Assembly (NCBI GenBank): GCA_029204225.1
Contig: CM055100.1
Span: 46,604,073 to 46,668,072 of the forward strand
DNA length: 64,000 nucleotides
Direction of reading: 5' to 3'
Origin: Diphasiastrum complanatum
Taxonomy: Eukaryota; Streptophyta; Lycopodiopsida; Lycopodiales; Lycopodiaceae
The notes beneath the pieces are model-generated. The model was not told where the DNA came from. It made no database searches and worked only from the letters and a program-made list of their open reading frames with translations. Every line of letters begins with the position of its first letter. Within the stretch, counting starts at the first letter, position 1. Shown piece after piece: positions 45,601 to 57,900 of this stretch. A program made the position numbers and the translations under genes.

Positions 45601-48600
45601 CTTCAAGAGGAGGTGACACTCAACAAGATCAAGCTTTCTTCACGAAAGGCAAGGGAAAAGGCAAGTCAAAAAGGAAAGGGGAAGCCTCCTTCCAAGGATG
45701 AGCAAAAGCCCATTGGAGGTCAAGATTTCAACACTCAAAAGAAGAAAGGGAAGTGCCATTATTGCAAGAAGTATGGGCACTTCATCAAGGATTGTAAGAA
45801 GAAGCTTACGAAAGAGGCGAGTAAAGGAATTGATACTAGTGCTTCACTTGCTATTTTGGATCAAGAGCTTGAAGCTAGTGGTGATCTCTTCAACCAAGAC
45901 TATGCTTTTGTGTCTAATATTGCTTCTACTAGTACTTCTACATCTATGAGGAATTCAGGTTTTGTTTTGCAAGTTGCTGATTTTCAACCCATTGAATGGG
46001 TGATTGATAGTGGTGCTACTCGTCATATGACTTCTCGCAAAGAAGCATTCACTAAATTAGTGAAAATGCAAAATGGAAGTAAGGTACAATGTGCAGATGA
46101 TGCATCTTATTCTATTCATGGATTTGGAATTGTAGCCATCATTTTGCCTAATGGTGAAGAAAAGTACATTAAGAATGTGTTTTATGTTCCGAGAATCAAG
46201 AAGAATCTTCTTACGGTTTCAACTATGTTGAAGCAAGGACTAGTTGTTGAGTTCAAAGAAGATAAGTGTCTTGTCAAGGATCCTAAAAGATCTGTCTTGA
46301 TTATTGTTTCGGGAACAATGCATGCTGGCTTATTCATTATGGATACCTATGAGTGATGAATTCCCTCTATATATCTTGTTGCTTCTACATCACAATCACT
46401 GGAGTTGGCTGAATTGTGGCACGCAAGGTTTGGGCATCTCAACTTTGCAAGTTTGAAGAAGCTGAAGACATTTAATATGGTAGAAGATTTTCTTACTATT
46501 GAGCAGCTAGAAGGGCATGTATGCGAGGGGTGCATACTTGGAAAGTTTAAAAAAAAACCTTTTCCAATTGATGGAACTATTAAGGGTTCTTGATAAATTT
46601 GATTTGGTTCATAGTGATGTTTGTGATCCAATGAGGACCGAATCCATTGGAAAGTGTATCTATTTTGTGACTTTTATTGATGACTTTTCCCGTTTTACAT
46701 GGATCTATCCTATAAAGGCTAAATCTAACATTTCAATGGTGGAAAATCAGTTTGAGCATTCTTCGAAGACCCTACGCACCGATCGAGGAGGGGAATACAT
46801 TAAGAATACGTTCGATGCATTTCTTCAAGAGAAGGGAATTCTACATCAAATGACAACTCCCTATACGACTCAAATGGTATTGTCGAGCGAAAGAATCGCA
46901 CACTTATGGAGATGGCCCGTTGCATGCTCAAAGCAAAGGGGCTGCATACATAAGCAATCGTTGTCCTACAAAAGCATTGAAAGTACTAACTCCTTATGAA
47001 GTTTGGTATGGGAAGAAGCCTTCAATCTCTCACTTTCGCATTTTTGGTTGTACGGCTTATGCTTTTGTTCCGGATAAACTTCGTACAAAGCTTGAGGATA
47101 AAGGAGTTAAATGCATTTTTGTTGGCTATAGTAGTGAAAGCAAAGGTTATAGGCTGTTCAATTTGAGCACTAACAAGATTATTGTTAGTCGTGATGTGCA
47201 TTTTGATGAAAAGAATTCATTGGATGTGGCCCCAACTCATATCTTGAAGGGGGACAGCCCACATAGTGTGAATGTTGAAGTTTTTCCAGATTTGGTACCA
47301 TCTTCTATTGCTGGAGATAAGGGGCAGCAATCAACCACTTTCAAACTACCCAACACCTCATCAAGTCTAGAGCCTAATGTTCATCAAGAACCGCCCATTG
47401 TTGCTCATAATCAACCTGCAGGAACTGTTGGACAGCAAAGATCAGTTTTGGAAGATCTTGGACAGCCAAGTGCAGTGTCGGAAGATCTTGGACAGCAAAT
47501 TGCAAGAAGAGACATGGCTGCTGGACAGCCTAAAACAATCCCACGGTGGCTGTTGTCGACTTTGCGGGATAGCAAAGTAAGTTCATTTTATGATGGAAAG
47601 ACAGGTGCCTCTACAAATCAGTGGACTATGCTGATTTTTCAGATTTTGCTCTTACATCTCGGATGACTACCATGAGGGTAGTAACCTCTTTGACTGCCCA
47701 TTTTGGTTGGCGTTTGCGGCAACTTGACATAAAGACAACATTCCTCAATCGTGATCTCAATAAGGAGCTGTACCTTCAACAACCTGATGGTTTTTTGGTT
47801 AAAGGCCAAGAAGATAAAGTTTGTCTTCTCAAAAAGGCACTTTATGGACTGAAGCAAGCCTCGAGGATGTGGTATCAAAAATTACATGCCTACTTTTGTG
47901 AAGCAAGCCCCGAGGATGTGGTATCAAAAATTACATGCCTACTTTTGTGATCGTGGGTTTACTAATAGTCCTAGTGAATCTACTCGTTATGTCAAGCATA
48001 CTTCAGCTTATATCATTATTATTTTGCTTTACGTTGATGATATTATTATTACGGGAAGTAATGAGTGGCAGATTGATGCCGTAATACTTGATCTTGGTAT
48101 GGTTTTTGACACCTCAGATTTAGGCCTATTGCACTTTTATCTTGGTCTTGAATTTGTACAAGAAGGGCAACAGTTGGAATTTTCATCTCTCAAGAACGCT
48201 ACATTGGGCAGATTTTGAAGCAGTTCAAGATGGAAGATTGCAAGCCGGTTGCTACACCTATGGAGATAGGCCTGAAATTAAGTAGTCAAGGTGATGGTGA
48301 ACCATTTGATACTACTTTATATTGTCAAGCTATTGGCTGCCTCATTTACCTATGTAATTCAAGACCGGACAGGACGAAGCACATCGAGATCCATTATCAC
48401 TTTGTTCGGGAGAGACTTCATGATGGCGACATTTTACTTGAATATTGTCCTACGGAGGATAATATTGCGAACCTCTTCACTGAGGCATTGCCTAGAGTCA
48501 GATTTGAAGCTTTATGCAAAGCTTTTAATTTAATAACACGTGGTGGTTTTATTACATAGTGAAGATTTCAGTTTTTGCATTGTCATTTAAGGAGGGTGTT

Positions 48601-48898
48601 AGAAATAAATGACTATGCTGAAGTTAATCCATAGGTTACTTTGACCCAGAAGGTCCGAGATTTGTGTAGCCATGGGTATTTAGTTATTTAGGCCATCTTA
48701 AGTTTGTCTTAAGTTCAGTTGAGCACAATTTTGGTCATGTACTAACTCATGGGTCCTTAGGGGTCTAATTTGGTTTAGGGGCCCTATCTTGACTTTTGGG
48801 GGTGCCCTACAGTCAGTAAGTAGGTAGAGTACATATTGGCTTATTGTGTCACATTTTTCAATTTGGCTAAGCATTGCTCTCCATTGCTCTTGTTGTTG

Positions 48899-48946
<48 letters not shown>

Positions 48947-51900
48947 GAGTTGGGCACCCAGCCTCTTCTCTCTTGTTTCTTGTGGAGATTGATTGATAAC
49001 TAGATCTTGGTGACTTGTCTCTTGCTTTCCTACAATAATCGCAGACCATTTCAACCACCCGAATAGTTGAATTGAAGTCATGGGGCATGTAGCTGTCTAT
49101 TGCTCGCCGGGTCCAAGACTGCATTCCAGACTAGAGATAGTGGGCCTTGTCAGCCTCGGACATATCTTCAATAACCCATACACTCTGTCTGAATTTATTT
49201 AGGTACTCTCGCAATGAACCTTTCTGCTTGAGTCTTGATAATTCTGTCCTCAATCTCATGTGCGAATCCTTTAGGTATGAACTCCTCTCGTAACGCGGTT
49301 TTGAACGTGTCCCATGTCTGGAATTGCATTCCTGCCACCCGGTACCAGTTTGTAGTGTAGCCTTCATAATCTGTTAATGCCAAGTCCGCTCTTTCTTCTT
49401 CAGGAGTGTTCATCAGACGGAAGTAATGGTCCATGTGAAACAACCAATCTTCCAAAATTCGAATGTCACGCTCTCCTTTGAAAGTAGGCGGTGCTTTTAC
49501 TTTGGCAGTCTTCTTCGGGCCTTCTGTGTTTCACGCTCATGGGTCCCTTGGTATGGGTGGAGGAGGCGCCCCTGCATTCCCTCTTGTTGCCTCCAGCTCT
49601 TCAAACCTGGCTTCGAGATATGTTAGCACGTCTCTCATTTCTCTAGCAAGGTCGAATTGATTGTGGTTCATGGCTCGCAGGGATGCTTGCCATTCTTTCC
49701 TTTCAGCTTCTCTGTCCTTTTTCACCTCACTAAGCATAGCCGTCATTGCACTTGATAAATATTGACGCATCTTCACTTCAAAGAGGTCTTGTTGCGCCTC
49801 TGGTATTGTTAGAAATGGTGAACTCCTGCAACTTTGCCGCGACGCGACGCGAAGCGAAGTGAAGGTCGAATGGCGAACAATTTACGAAAGTCAACGTACC
49901 TCAAAAACCCTGAGATACAAAGCGAAGCGAACCTCGAGGTCGAATGATTCGCGAAAGTCAAACATGCCTCCAGGACAAAAAAGACACGACATGACACGAA
50001 ACGAAAAGAAACAAAAGAAAATCTTTCGCGCTGCCAGCTGGCAGCTCAACAGGCGTGGAGTCTTAAACTTCACGCCCAGCTGAAACGGTTAGCAATAACG
50101 GAGAGTAACTGATTAGTTGATTAGCGTTAACTACTCTTGTAATTCTCTATTTAACTATCTTGTAAACTCCACACAATGGAGATATAAACTATGTTCTGGA
50201 TCAAAAGAATAGACAGAGAGTGTGAGTGCGTAGAGCAGAAAAGAAAAATAATAGAAACGAAACAGCTGTGCATGAAAGTCTGCCAACGAGCAGAACACAA
50301 CGAAAGAGCAGAGCGTCAGGCCGCCAACGAGCGAGACACTGACCATCTCGCTCTAAAAATTAAACTGATAATATAGTTGCTCTATATTGTGCATCTCCTT
50401 GTCTTCCGTTGTCTTGATTGCTAGAATGATATTTGTTCTGTGATCTGTAGTCGCATGTCTAGGATCCTGTAAGCTTCCGCATAAGAAATTTCAAAGAAAC
50501 AAATACGTTCGCGATACAAACCAAACCCGTTCACGACATGGTATCAGAGCTGATAGGTTATCACTACTGATATCTGAGCAATGATTTTCTAGACAACACA
50601 GTATGGCTACAACGATCCAGACAAGAGTAGCAATCAGTCTTGATGGCGCGAACTATAGGATATGGAAATTCAAAATCAAAACACTTCTGAAGGGCGAAGG
50701 CATCTGGTCGGTGACCGGACTCTCAGAGGTGCAGCCTCCAGAGGGAGACCCGAGGAGAGCTAAATGGATCAGAAAGGATGAGCGTGCAATGGCGATCATC
50801 GTTTCGTCCATCAACGAAGATCTACTCATGCAGATTGAAGACTACGAAAGCAGCCATGCAGCATGGGAAAGATTAAAATAGAAGTACAAAGTGAGGACTG
50901 CAGCTTCAGTGATGCATCTTCACAATCAGCTACAATCCGATGGCACCCAGTTAGACCAGCACATTGAGAAGATTAGAACAAACTTCGCTCAACTCGCTGC
51001 ATCAGAACAGGAGCACCAGGACCCAGCACCACAACAACTAATGTACTTCATGAAGTCTCTACCTCTATCAGCCGTTGAGAATGCTCATACTGAGTCTACC
51101 AGATATGACATTCGACAAAGCAATCAGTCTTGTCGCTGATGAGAGACTGATGAGGGACGAAGGAGAAGGAAGCAGTGATCAAGAGAAAGCTCTCTTCACG
51201 AAAGGAAGGAAGAAAAACAAGAACAAACCCAGATTCGACAAGACGAAATCCTCGAATCAACAATCTTCTTTCTGTTATCACTATCACAAACCAGGCCATA
51301 CAACCAACAAATGCTAGTTCAATCTAGCAATACCTTGCATGCACTGCAAGAAGAAGGGGCACTCTGCATACGATTGCAAATTCAACCCAAAAAGAAAAAA
51401 CAAGGCTGAGAAAGCAAACGTTGCAGAGTCATCCAAAGATGCAGATAGAGGTGATGAAGCCTTCACAATACTTGATGAAGCTTCAACGAGCTACACTGAA
51501 CAAGACTACGATGTAGTCATTGATTCAGGAGCAACATCACACATCACCTGCAACAAAAAAAACTTGATCGACTTCAGAGAAGTCGAAAATAACAGAGCAG
51601 TAATTCTAGGTGATGGGAGCAGACACGATGTCAAAGGCATCGGGACTCTACGTGCCTTCACTGAGAAAAGATCTGCTATCAGTTTCCAAGATGGCAGATC
51701 TTGGAATTCGAGTTTTGTTCGATGGCAATACATGCTGCATGATCGAGAAAACTACAAACAAATTGCTGACGGTTGGATGCAGAGAAGGAAACCTCTACCA
51801 AGCCAAGATAATCAGCAACTCTGATAGCATATTAAATGCATCAGAAAATGAAGATCAGCTCTGGCACAAGAGAATGTATCATCTGAACATGAGGAGCCTG

Positions 51901-54900
51901 TATGACATGTGTAAGAAAGACATAGTCACAGGTCTAAAGATATCAACATCCAATACTGAGTTCTGCGAAGCCTGTCAAAAAGGCAAACAGCATCGGAATC
52001 CATTCACACATGAGGGAAGAAGAGCCAAAGAAGTTCTTGAGCTCGTCCACTCAGATGTCTGTGGACCGATGAAAATGGATTCGCTCTCAGATGATGGAAT
52101 ACTGCCCTCCAAAAATTTCCATTAAACTTATTGTCCCGATCGCTGACTATGCCGGAAGGTAGACCGTACAATTTAAATAGCTCGTCTGCAAACAACCTTG
52201 CTAACTCTGGAGCTCTAACGGTTGTTTTGGTCGGAATAAAATGAGCCATTTTGGTCAGACGGTCAACTGTGACCCATATAGCGTCATTACCCTTTTGGGT
52301 TTTAGGCAGGCCTACTATAAAATCCATGGAGATACTCTCCCATTTACCAGCTGATATATCTAAGGGCTGTAACAACCCTCCTGCCTTTAAACGCTCTGCT
52401 TTATTTACTTGACATTTCTAGCAATTGGTTACATATTGCTGGACGTTCTTTTTCATACTCGGCTAGAAACATTGCCTACGAAGAAGCTCATAGGTCTTCT
52501 GTATGCCTGGGTGCCCCGCACTAGGATTGTCATGACACTCATAAAAAACCTGTTGCCTATAATCCTCTGAATTGGGGACACATACTCTATCTCTATAGAG
52601 CAAGTACTCATCCTGCATGGAATACTGTTTCCATTTGAATACTCAACCACTGGGGTTAGCTTGGGTAATACAGGCTCAGAGTCCTCAACGTCATCTGACG
52701 TATACTCGGACTCATCATCATCCTCAACAGAAGCTGTCGTATTCTTGGATGAACTGGCACCAGCCCCAGGAACTAGTTCTGGAGTCTGTAACTGTCTGCT
52801 TTGGACTGAGTTCTAGATAGTAGAGAAGAATGCATCATGTTGGCACTTCCCTCTCAAGGATTCGAGTAACTCATTACGAATCTCAGCTCGTTTATCATAG
52901 GCATTTGCTACTGTATTGAATTTCCCCCATCTATATCTGATAGACATATCAAACCCTTGCATCAACTCTGCCCAACGAGCTTTCCGACCTCGAAGCTCAG
53001 GTTGATTGCAAAGGTATCTGAGACTTTTATGGTCTGTCAGGACCTCAAAGTTGGCACCATATAAATAATGCCCAAGTAAGGGCATGAACTATAGAAAAGA
53101 GTTCCTTTTCATGGCTCGAGTTTTTTACTCTCGAACGCAACTGGTCGTCCACTCTGAGTTAGTACAGCACCAACTGCAAAGTCGCTAGCATCTGTTTCGA
53201 CCACAAATGGCTGATTGGGGTCGACAAATTTTAAAACTGGTGCTGTAGCTAAGGCTGTTTTGAGAGCATCAAAGCTCTCCTGCTGTGCGAACTCCCAAAT
53301 GAACTCCTTTCCCTTCCCCTTAAGAAGATTTGTCATAGGAACTGCTATCTGGGCATATTCCTTGACAAATCGTCTGTAATATCCCGCCAAACCAAGTCTG
53401 AAGCTCTAGAATATTCTGAGGTCGCAGCCAACTGAGTATGGCTTTAACCTTATTAGGGTCCATCTTAATCCCATCTGCCGAGATAATGTGACCCAAATAA
53501 GCTACTTCTTCAACGAAGAATTCACACTTGGATTCTTTAGCATAAAGCTTATGCTTTATAAGCAGTCGAAACACCTTTTTGAGGTGTTTTAGATGCTCCT
53601 TCCTCGTTTTGTTGTAGACGAGGATGTCATCCAAAAATACGACTACAAATTTACCCAAGTATGGTCTGAGGACACTGCTCATCAAGGTCATAAAGGTAGC
53701 TGGAGCATTTGTGAGCCCAAATGGCATCACCTTAAACTCGTAATGACCATGATGAGTCCTAAAAGCTGTTTTCAGGACATCTTCCGACTTTATACGGACT
53801 TGATGATATCCCGATCTGAGGTCTATTTTACTAAAAAACTTAGCCCCATCAAGTTGATCAAACAACTCGTCTGCCCGAGGCATAGGATACTTATTCTTAA
53901 TTGTGACTGGTGAGGCCCATGGTGAACCACTGATCTGAATTTGGCCTTTCCCAAGATAATCTGTTGACTGCCTAGTTATTTCTTCATCCTCTGTTCGGCT
54001 GACCCGATACGGAGGTTTAGAAACAGGTGTTGTACTGGTACTAGGTTTATTACATGATCTACCTCTCTGCTAGGTAGTAAACCATGTGGCAAATCTCCAA
54101 GAAAAACATCTTCAAATTTAGACAATAAAGTTTCTAATTTACTGATTTTCTGCTGTAAAGAACTAGAAATGGAAACGTCAGGAATAAACTGAAAGTCACA
54201 TAAGAATACCTGATGGTCGTCATCTCCGATTAGCTGACAGAGCTCTGAACTGCAGACCATAGGGACTGTTGGGAACGTCATGCTCCCCATGCAACTGGAT
54301 CTCCTTATGCTGAAAGCTGAGGATGTTCTCCTGATAATTTCTGTGGAGGGAAGGTCCTAAACTGTAGAGCCAGTCTCTCCCGAGAACAATGTCTGTGCGA
54401 TCCAGGTGCATTATTTGAAAGTTTATTTCATCTTGGTACCCCTGAATACCAAGATTTAGATTACTTACCATAGTTTCCCGGATTTTCTTATCTTCACCCT
54501 TAGCTAATGAAACTATGTACCTATGCTGACTAGGTACCTCTGGAAGTCTGAGTTTTTTAACTAGGGTGTAGTTGATGAAATTATGAGTCACCCCATCATC
54601 AACCATAACTCTAACTGACTGGTCACCAACTTTACCATGCATACGTACTAGGTCATGCGACCCAAAACTGAAGGGTCTCGCTAGCATTGCAGAGGTTAGC
54701 TGGCAACAGTGTTCATGGTCTTCATGATACACTTTGATCTCGGAAGCTACCGAGTCACTGGGAAAACTTACGGTCTGAACAAGATGAACTTGTTTTTTAT
54801 CTTTTTTATCTTTCTTAGTGAAAGGCCCCTTGAGACACTGTCTGACTGTGTGTCCCTTGCCCATGCACACAAAGCACAAACGCTCTTGTTTGGCTTTCTC

Positions 54901-57900
54901 AAAATCTTCTGATTTTAAGAGTTGTATGAGCAATGGGCGTTTCTGAGGAGCTTCACTTTTTACTTTATCTTCTTTCTTTCGTTTTAAAAATTTCTTTTTA
55001 AATTGAAAGTCTTTTTGAGAAGGCTGCTCCGAAAGGGGTTGTTGTCTCGCCCTCTTCCTACCCACTGAATCATCATAGATTTGAGCATATCTGAGAGCTT
55101 GCTCTAGGGTAGTAGGCGAGTTTCTCTGGACCTCTACTTTATATTCATCTTTGAGGCCACGAACAAATCCCCTGACTTTCTGATAGTCATCCATATTTTT
55201 AATTTTTAAGATTGCTTCTCGACACTGCGAGATATATTGGATTAGCGACTTGTCCATTACTGTTTTCTCCCAGGCTCTATCAAGTTCATTTTCTGATAGA
55301 AACGCTCTTAGGAACGCTTCTTCAAAAGCCTTCCATGACCGAGGAGTCTGCCCAGTCTCTTGGAGGTTTAACCACCACTTATAAGCCATGGGCCCTAGGG
55401 AAAGACTGGCCTCAATAGCTTGCAAATGGTCAGGGGTTTGTTTAAGAGCATGGATGTTCTTCCATTTGCTGAGGAAGGTTTGTAAAATATCTGCGTTACT
55501 ATCCTTCTCTTCCCCAATAAAAGTAGGAGGCTTTAAGTCTTTAAAGACACTGGGGTGAGACCGCATAGGCTCACCCGAAACTACTAGAAGTGGAGGAGAA
55601 GGGGACAACTGAGAAGTGGAGGGAAGACTTCCTTTCGCGGAACTCAAAATCAAACCTTTGAGTTCAACGAACGAGTCGTCCACACTGGACTTGAAATTGG
55701 CTAATGCCAACTTCAGTTCATCCACTTTTGTTACCAAATGGAGAAACTGCTCCTTGGTAACCAGTTCGTCGAGTTCTTCGGCGAATTGTTCATGTTCTTC
55801 AACTTCCATGGGTTCTTTCCCCTTACTGAACCTCAGGGATTCCGTTTTTAATTCATCAATGCCTCTTGTCAGGGGTTGATCAGGTCCCGAAGAAGTGGTC
55901 ATTTTCAGAGATAGAAAAGGAGTGCCTGACGTTTCCTCTCAAAAAAAAGTCGAAAAGACTAATTTATAATTGTACAAAAAAGGGAAAGAAGACTTAGCTG
56001 TTTCTGAGGACTGTACTTCCAAAGAAAATACGAAGAGGAACCCTCTCAGCTCTTCCACAAATAATTTCAGACCTGCTGTCCCGTAAAATCCCAGTTTGAG
56101 GGTCCAAAATGGTTCAAAAATTTCCGGATTCCTGAGGACTGCTCGCTGATCTCATTGCAGACCTGGGGCTCCAAAAAACCAGGCAAAGGACCCAAAAAAG
56201 TGCAAGAAATTTCGAGGTTTGTAGCTCCTTACCCTCGCTGATCTGACAGCATACTGTCTGGCCAAAATTCCTCGGATTTGGGGCCCAAAACCAATCTGAA
56301 ATTTCTGAATTAGTAAGGACACCCTGCTCGCTGGTCAATCCTCTATGTCTACTACAAATCCCTGCTGGAAAAGACAGATGGATGACTGAAACACATCTGC
56401 GCTAGACCTGGGAGGAAGAACCCTCGCTGACCAATCTTGTAGATTTGTTAGAAAAACCCACCCCCTTAGGCTTCTGAAAAAACAGGGATGGATTTGGAAA
56501 TTGGTATATGCCTGCCCAGCGCTGGCCTTTCCTTTGATTTTACTCTTAAAATCCTCTTGCAAAAGAAGGATTTGATGCTGCAGCTACAGCGATGGAGCTG
56601 CCCTCTGTTTCTGATCAAAAATCCACTCAATTTGCATCAAATTACACTATCAACACAGCGAAGGAGAGCTGGTTCTACAGCGATGTATCTATCTCCCTCT
56701 TTCCTGAATGTAAGATCTTTTCCCACACTCTGATAGCTTTTTTCTCTTGCTGAACTAAACTCCCAAAGAAGAAGATGGCTCTGATACCAGTGTAAGAGAT
56801 CCTAACACCACAGTAGGGCAAACACTAACTCGCGAAATTTCTTTGTGTCACGTCTTGTAACTTACAGATTAAAAAGATTAAACATCTACAACCAATGTTG
56901 AACAACAAAAGAATGAAAAAAAATCAAGGTTTCAATCACTAAGACCATTATGAATGAAGTCGGAAAAATACTGATCCTCCCAGCCTTGCCTACTCCCTGA
57001 TATGGAGCAAGCCCCTCCTAGCCCAGTGTGAGGCCTCGTAGCATGCATACTGCCAAGTGTCGGCCACGTGGCTCTGACATGGCCGACTGCACGTCGAGAC
57101 CCAACGTGGGGCCCTATCCTGCTGACAAGGTCCCTAGGCTGTGTTAGGCCCGTCATGGCTATGGACCGTGCCAGGGCACACTACTCACACTGTCTTGCCC
57201 TATGGCCTGTTGGTCGTGTATGCTGGACATGACCCTGACTGTGGTATCTGACCTCCTGTGTTCTCTAAGGTTCGGCACTAGATATGTGCTCGTAACATGC
57301 GCCCACGCAAATTTATCACAGAATTAGCCCACGGGGAAACATCCATCCCCGTGCTTACACCTCAAGGGCAACACCTTGACTCATCAAGTCCCCCGTTCTG
57401 CCGACCACCCCGACCGTGGACGCACCCGTGCTTACACTGTGGGCAGCACCTTCCACAACGGCTGTCCTGACAAATCCCAAGAAGTGGCCATCCCTGTGAG
57501 ACTTGCGTAGCTGACCAACTAGTCAGCTTTGATACCACATGTTGCGTCGGCGCCTCAAAGGGCGCTGGGACTTGAGCGGTTTCCCCAACACGCGCTTAAG
57601 TCTAACATTCATCCATCATGCACTTACGTAAAAGCCAACTTAGAAACGTAACAAGCTTAACCATTCAGACTTAAGAAAACTGGAATCCCAACCAACCCGA
57701 AAGCCAACTCAGAATCGTTCCCAAAAGGTAACCAAAGGCAAAGACAAGCCACACATGCAACCCAAGGCATAGTGATCGCCAAACTGACCAAATGGCATAG
57801 CGGCGAGCCACACATCGGTGACGGGGACCCTTAGGCGCCGGCGATGCAAAAAGGTTGTAGTAAGAGTCCTTTCACTTGGACCGGTCCCGGAGGCGAAACC

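Larger units (their letters stand above)
44411..49034 (+). mobile_element. Copia element with gag-protease frame, 3' LTR intact and 5' LTR truncated
   Basis: Order: partial 5' LTR (44411-44549), primer site, leader, an open Gag-protease frame, broken integrase, linker, RT with YVDD, RNase H end, polypurine tract, full 3' LTR (48597-49034). It lies in the 22-kb UNC-50 intron on the strand opposite to the gene. The 3' LTR end is joined to a minus gypsy gag at 49035, the sequence it inserted into. Large internal deletions affect RT and RNase H, so it is non-autonomous. Confidence 0.92.
52096..57300 (-). mobile_element. Ty3/gypsy element, 5' half complete, truncated in integrase
   Basis: In minus orientation: LTR (56791 rightwards), primer site, ~870-bp leader, a long Gag-protease frame, RT, RNase H, integrase zinc finger and core, then truncation at about 52096 where a + copia starts. 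The domain order PR-RT-RH-INT defines Ty3/gypsy. Pol is broken by several shifts; Gag-protease is intact as a frame. Similarity to the truncated integrase at 28946 suggests a related lineage. The integrase C-terminus and 3' LTR are lost. Confidence 0.9.

Noticed and set aside
53593-53913. 106-codon + frame opposite gypsy RT
   Set aside because: Shadow of the RT frame on the minus strand, which carries FLDD and the other conserved blocks.
55616-55879. 87-codon + frame opposite gypsy Gag
   Set aside because: Shadow of the Gag frame; no domain of its own.
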